Part shown: positions 60,631 to 64,000 of the stretch, one piece after another | How positions within the stretch are numbered: the first letter of the stretch is position 1 | Layout: each line of letters begins with the position of its first letter | Assembly (NCBI GenBank): GCA_016165875.1 | Contig: JABBOT010000080.1 | Coordinates: 8,228,172 to 8,292,171 of the forward strand | Origin: Acanthopleura granulata | Taxonomy: Eukaryota; Mollusca; Polyplacophora; Chitonida; Chitonidae | DNA length: 64,000 bases | Reading direction: 5' to 3' | Made by a program: the position numbers and the translations under genes | The notes under the pieces: generated by a model | Databases searched by the model: none | What the model saw: only the letters and a program-made list of their open reading frames with translations | What the model was told of the DNA's origin: nothing

Positions 60631-61350
60631 TGTGGCTAAGGTCATTCTGCACCAAAACACGATGGTTCCGTATCTGCTCAAGGTCATTCTGCACCAAAAC
60701 ATGATTGTTCTGTATCTGCTCAAGGTCACTCTACACCAAAAGATGATCGTTGCGTATCTGGCCAAGGTCACACAGTACCAAAACATGATGAATCTCTGTC
60801 TGGCCAAGGTCACACAGTACCGAAACATGAGGGGTTTGAATCTGGCCAAAGTCACATAGCACAAAACATGATGGTTCTGTATCTGGCAAAGGTCACACGG
60901 CACCAAAACATGATGGTTCTGTGTCTGGCCAAGGTCACACAGTACCAAAACATGAGGGTTTTGAATCTGGCCAAAGTCACACAGCACAAAACATGATGGT
61001 TCTGTGTGTAGCCAAGGTCACACGGCACCAAAACATGATGATTCTGTGTCTGGCAAAGGTCACACAGTACCAAAACATGAGGGTTTTGAATCTGGCCAAA
61101 GTCACACAGTACTAAAACATGATGGTTCTGTATGTAGCCAAGGTCACACAGAACCAAACATGATGGTTCTGTGTCTGGCAAAGGTCACACAGTACCAAAA
61201 CATGATGGTTCTGTATCTGGCAAAGGTCACACGGCACCAAAACATGATGGTTCTGTGTCTGGCCAAGGTCACACAGTACCAAAACATGATGGTTCCGTGT
61301 GTAGCCAAGGTCAAACAGCACAAAACATGATGGTTCTGTGAGTAGCCAAG
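60631..61350. repeat. Minisatellite, 42-bp unit, about 17 copies
   Basis: Unit GGTCACACAGTACCAAAACA plus TGATGGTTCTGTATCTGGCCAA. 42 is a multiple of three and the unit lacks stops in several frames, so long open frames appear on both strands (14-residue repeats). There is no Met context, splice site or composition to suggest they are used. Confidence 0.92.
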
Positions 61351-62406
61351 GCTGATGGATGACATGAATATGCTTGATGTACAAGTATTAAAATCAGAAC
61401 ATGATAATGGCTCGAAGCACAAATGACTCACAACTCTTCATTAAAGAGATATACAAAGCAAGCAAATAAACTGCTAAAGAGAAGCCCCAGTTTTACCAGT
61501 GTATGGTTCACTTCAAGCCCATTCCTTTCAACGGTAGAGAAGCATCAGTGCAATGCAAAAGCATGATGGTCTACTGCTACTACAAACTTAATACAGGAAG
61601 AAAGAATACAATTTTTATGGAATATTGTTCACAGCATATTAATGAACATAACTGAACCAAGAAAATGAATCAGTGAAATAAAAAATGACCAGCCTTCAGG
61701 ACAAGTTGCTCCAGATTCTATACCAGCGTTGTGTAGCCTAAAAGTATATGTGGTTAACAAACTGTGTGTAAATGTCAGTCTAGCCGCCCAACCGTCCCTC
61801 CCCAAATCACCAACAAGGAATAATATGTAAATACATGCGAAGGAAAACTGAGGCCAATTAAAATACAAAAATTTGCCTCCATATGTCAGGTCTATGAGTT
61901 TCATATGACGTGCATTGACAACGCAGCGTGCACCCAGGGTACACAGTGTTACATGCACCTTTCTAATACAGCCATTAGTGGAAACAAACTTGAAGGGGTC
62001 ATACAACTGGGTAAAAATTTAAGTCTTTTTTACGTGGCTGACATGATGAATTGAGGACTGTAATAACTTCTGCTCTCCGAATCATTACCGCTTACATTAA
62101 CACATACAATCACAGACTCAAAATGGACATGTACATTATTTAAACTCCTCACGGTAGTTAGCAAACATTGCTGTAGGCATCAGTGATCTATGCAAACGAG
62201 AGATCCCATCTTAAAATTTAAGAATTTGTCAACTAAAACAGATGTGTTGTTCTTGTAGTATGGTTACCAAATTCTGTTCCCCCGCTGTTGTTGTTGTTGT
62301 TGTCCCACAGCGAAGTGTCGTGTCCTCAGATAAGGAATTTAACAGCAAAGCTTCTTGATATCTCCACAAAAATCACATTTTTACAAGCCTGAATGCAGTA
62401 AATGAA

Positions 62407-62571
62407 CTATTTATTTTTGTCCAATCGCACTCTCTTTGTCACACGACCACATGAAAGCCCCATTATAAATATAACACCAACAAGGGTCACCAACACGCCC
62501 AGGAAGTAGTTTCGGGACGGTGATGAAGACATTCCCTCCATGACCTCTTTAAAATTCTCTGGTGGGGCAAC
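62407..62571 (-). CDS. GLG1: C-terminal exon of Golgi apparatus protein 1-like (GLG1/ESL-1) protein
   Basis: Minus strand: acceptor TTTTTCTTCAG at 62573-62572, in phase 0, 54 codons to the TAG at 62407. The peptide begins VAPPENFKEVMEGM, then SPSRNYFLGVLVTLVGVIFIMGL (one transmembrane helix), then a short basic tail SCGRVTKRVRLDKNK. This matches the end of GLG1, a single-pass type I Golgi membrane protein whose cysteine-rich lumenal repeats bind FGFs and E-selectin ligands. The CGR-T/S-KR-V juxtamembrane motif is the strongest sign. Upstream exons lie beyond the window or in the remaining 1.4 kb, where I found none. The assignment rests on one exon. Confidence 0.65.
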   Translation of the reverse strand, partial: VAPPENFKEVMEGMSSSPSRNYFLGVLVTLVGVIFIMGLSCGRVTKRVRLDKNK

Positions 62572-62573
62572 CT

Positions 62574-62804
62574 GAAGAAAAATCCCAACACAACACAATC
62601 ACTGAGTTTGACCATGTTTGATATATATTTCTGTTAATATTACAGAATACATACAAGATGAAATTCCATTATTTTATTTTTTTTGGCATAAATATTTTTT
62701 TTTATATATGTATGTATGTTTGCTTGGGGTTTTATGTTGTACTTCACATATTTTTCAGTTATATGATGAGGAGGAAATCTCAGACTGTACATATACTGTG
62801 TCTC
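62574..62804 (-). other. Intron of the GLG1-like gene, proximal part
   Basis: T- and A-rich, no recognised element before the SINE at 62805. Confidence 0.4.
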
Positions 62805-63075
62805 CTTGTGGCAGGGCGAGTCCAGGCCGCCAACGTGCTGCCACCACTGGAACATCATGCCAAAGACACCAAAGATGACATCCCACCCAGTCACACTATG
62901 CTGACAGAGGGAGAACCAATCCTGTTTCCTTACAGTAACCTCAGTGTTGAGTGCCCAATAAAGCAGCAATAGGTATCATTTTGTAAGTTTTTCGTATGGC
63001 TCTACCTGGGATTGATTCCGGATGTCCTGACCTCGAGGCAGACGCTCCAACCACCAGGCCACCCAGGAGGTCTTT
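62805..63075 (-). mobile_element. SINE family B
   Basis: Body complement CCACCCAGTCACACTATGC, then the head complement ending GGACGCTCC-type box A (ACCACCAGGCCACCCAGG near 63050-63067). Same orientation as the GLG1-like exon. Confidence 0.75.
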
Positions 63076-63739
63076 TTTCATGTGAAGCCATAGAATAATG
63101 AGCTACACACCAAGCCAACAAGGACAACATTCACATGGCCAAGTTCTTCTCGGCTTCACTACATGCGATCCTTTGACTGTTTTCAATATTGTAACTAGTT
63201 CCCATAACTTAAAAATTAATCTTAAATACATGTAGGTGATGAAATGAAATCTCTCTGCACATAGCTTCAGACACATGTTTATACCAGCTAGCTACTTGTC
63301 TAAATCCATGTTGTGTGAGGATGAGACATGATGTCTGCCTTGCACACTTAATTAAGACGGACTCTCTGATTGGTCACAACAGCCCCTTCACTTTGCCATT
63401 TCATTGGTCAAATGTGCCACATGTATTTCAGCTGAATTCCAACTCCTCGATTTCCTAAATAAATCGCACCAGTGAAATACAAAAAAGACACCATCTGAAA
63501 ACTAATATGATTTTGCAGGCCAAAATGGTAAGGGCACATACGAACTTTACACAAATTCTGAACTTGTCCTGATCAAATAACATCATGACAATATGTCCAA
63601 ACAAGCATAACGCAAATAGTTAAATCAGCTGTATGTTGGTTATCCACCAAAGGTGCCAAAGCCTAAAGAGATGACGGGAAGGGGACATCTGGTACCATCA
63701 TTATGCTGACGCTTGTTTTGTCTTGATCATAAATTATTG
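63076..63739. other. Probable intron, nothing recognised
   Basis: No supported exon. Confidence 0.4.
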
Positions 63740-64000
63740 CTGGGGCTTCCGTGGCACTAGCTCAGCACAATGACACAGAAACCTCCCACCAATGCAGTTC
63801 CTGTGAGTTCAAGTTGAGCTCATGCTGGCTTCCTCTAACGCCGTACGTGGGAAGGTCTGCCAGCAACCTGCAGAGGGCCGAGGGTTTAACCCGGGCTCTG
63901 CCAGGTTTCCTCCCACAATAATGCTGGCCGCCATCATATAAGTGAAAGATGCTTGAGTATGGCTTAAAACACCAATCAGATGAATAAATGAATAAATAAA
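63740..64000 (+). mobile_element. SINE family A, full length, reaching the window edge
   Basis: Head GCTTCCGTGGCACTAGCTCA, B box GTGAGTTCAAGTTG, body TTTCCTCCCACAATAATGC, tail with repeated AATAAATG ending at the last base. Confidence 0.85.

Larger units (their letters stand above)
56000..62406 (-). other. Probable long 3' UTR of the GLG1-like gene
   Basis: No exon, SINE or separate gene is supported between the GLG1-like stop and a minus-strand AATAAA at 56008-56013, so the whole stretch may be 3' UTR. It contains a MITE-like element (56738-56868), a 42-bp minisatellite and a (GTT)n run at about 62284-62303. Inference only; an unseen gene could lie inside. Confidence 0.35.

Noticed and set aside
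60593..61431. Long repetitive frames on both strands, 14-residue unit
   Set aside because: Follows from the 42-bp unit being divisible by three; open on both strands equally.

Overview
This is eukaryotic nuclear DNA: AT-rich, with genes in short exons bounded by GT/AG introns and dense in SINEs, fold-back elements and minisatellites. The commonest repeat is a tRNA-headed SINE ending in an AAATAAAT-type tail, of a kind I associate with marine molluscs. Together with an invertebrate-type NCOA5 gene and a GLG1-like tail exon this suggests a mollusc or other lophotrochozoan; phylum is inference (about 0.6), species unknown.

Layout. 1-201 (+) is the last coding exon of a protein resembling ciliary ASH/MSP-domain proteins. 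9930-15255 (-) is a three-exon C2H2 zinc-finger gene whose splice phases join into 691 codons. 24762-36193 (+) is the clearest gene, a nine-exon NCOA5 orthologue (680 aa) with an N-terminal Arg/Ser stretch and RRM. 36.5-49 kb is mostly intergenic; it has several weakly supported exons, including a plus-strand CCAAT/TATA promoter followed by two phase-compatible small exons, and minus-strand orphan exons at 41.5-46 kb. 49.7-51.8 kb (-) holds two broken copies of a protein-kinase-like gene. 62407-62571 (-) is the last exon of a GLG1/ESL-1-like Golgi membrane protein, probably followed by a very long 3' UTR down to about 56 kb.

Repeats. SINE family A (about 20 copies) and SINE family B (4 copies plus a tail fragment) are scattered throughout. 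At least nine tandem arrays with units of 22-72 bp occur. Several palindromic elements were found by eye: a 610-bp one beside the zinc-finger gene, a 470-bp one at 37.5 kb, a Tc1-like transposase relic whose inverted repeats include the transposase 3' coding end at 55.3 kb, and MITE-like elements at 43.6 and 56.8 kb.

The genes show no operon-like link. The recognisable ones are a ciliary protein, a zinc-finger protein, a transcription/RNA coregulator and a Golgi protein. The noteworthy content is mainly the fold-back elements, the kinase pseudogene pair and the unassigned small exons. I found no prokaryotic system, CRISPR array or intact autonomous transposon.
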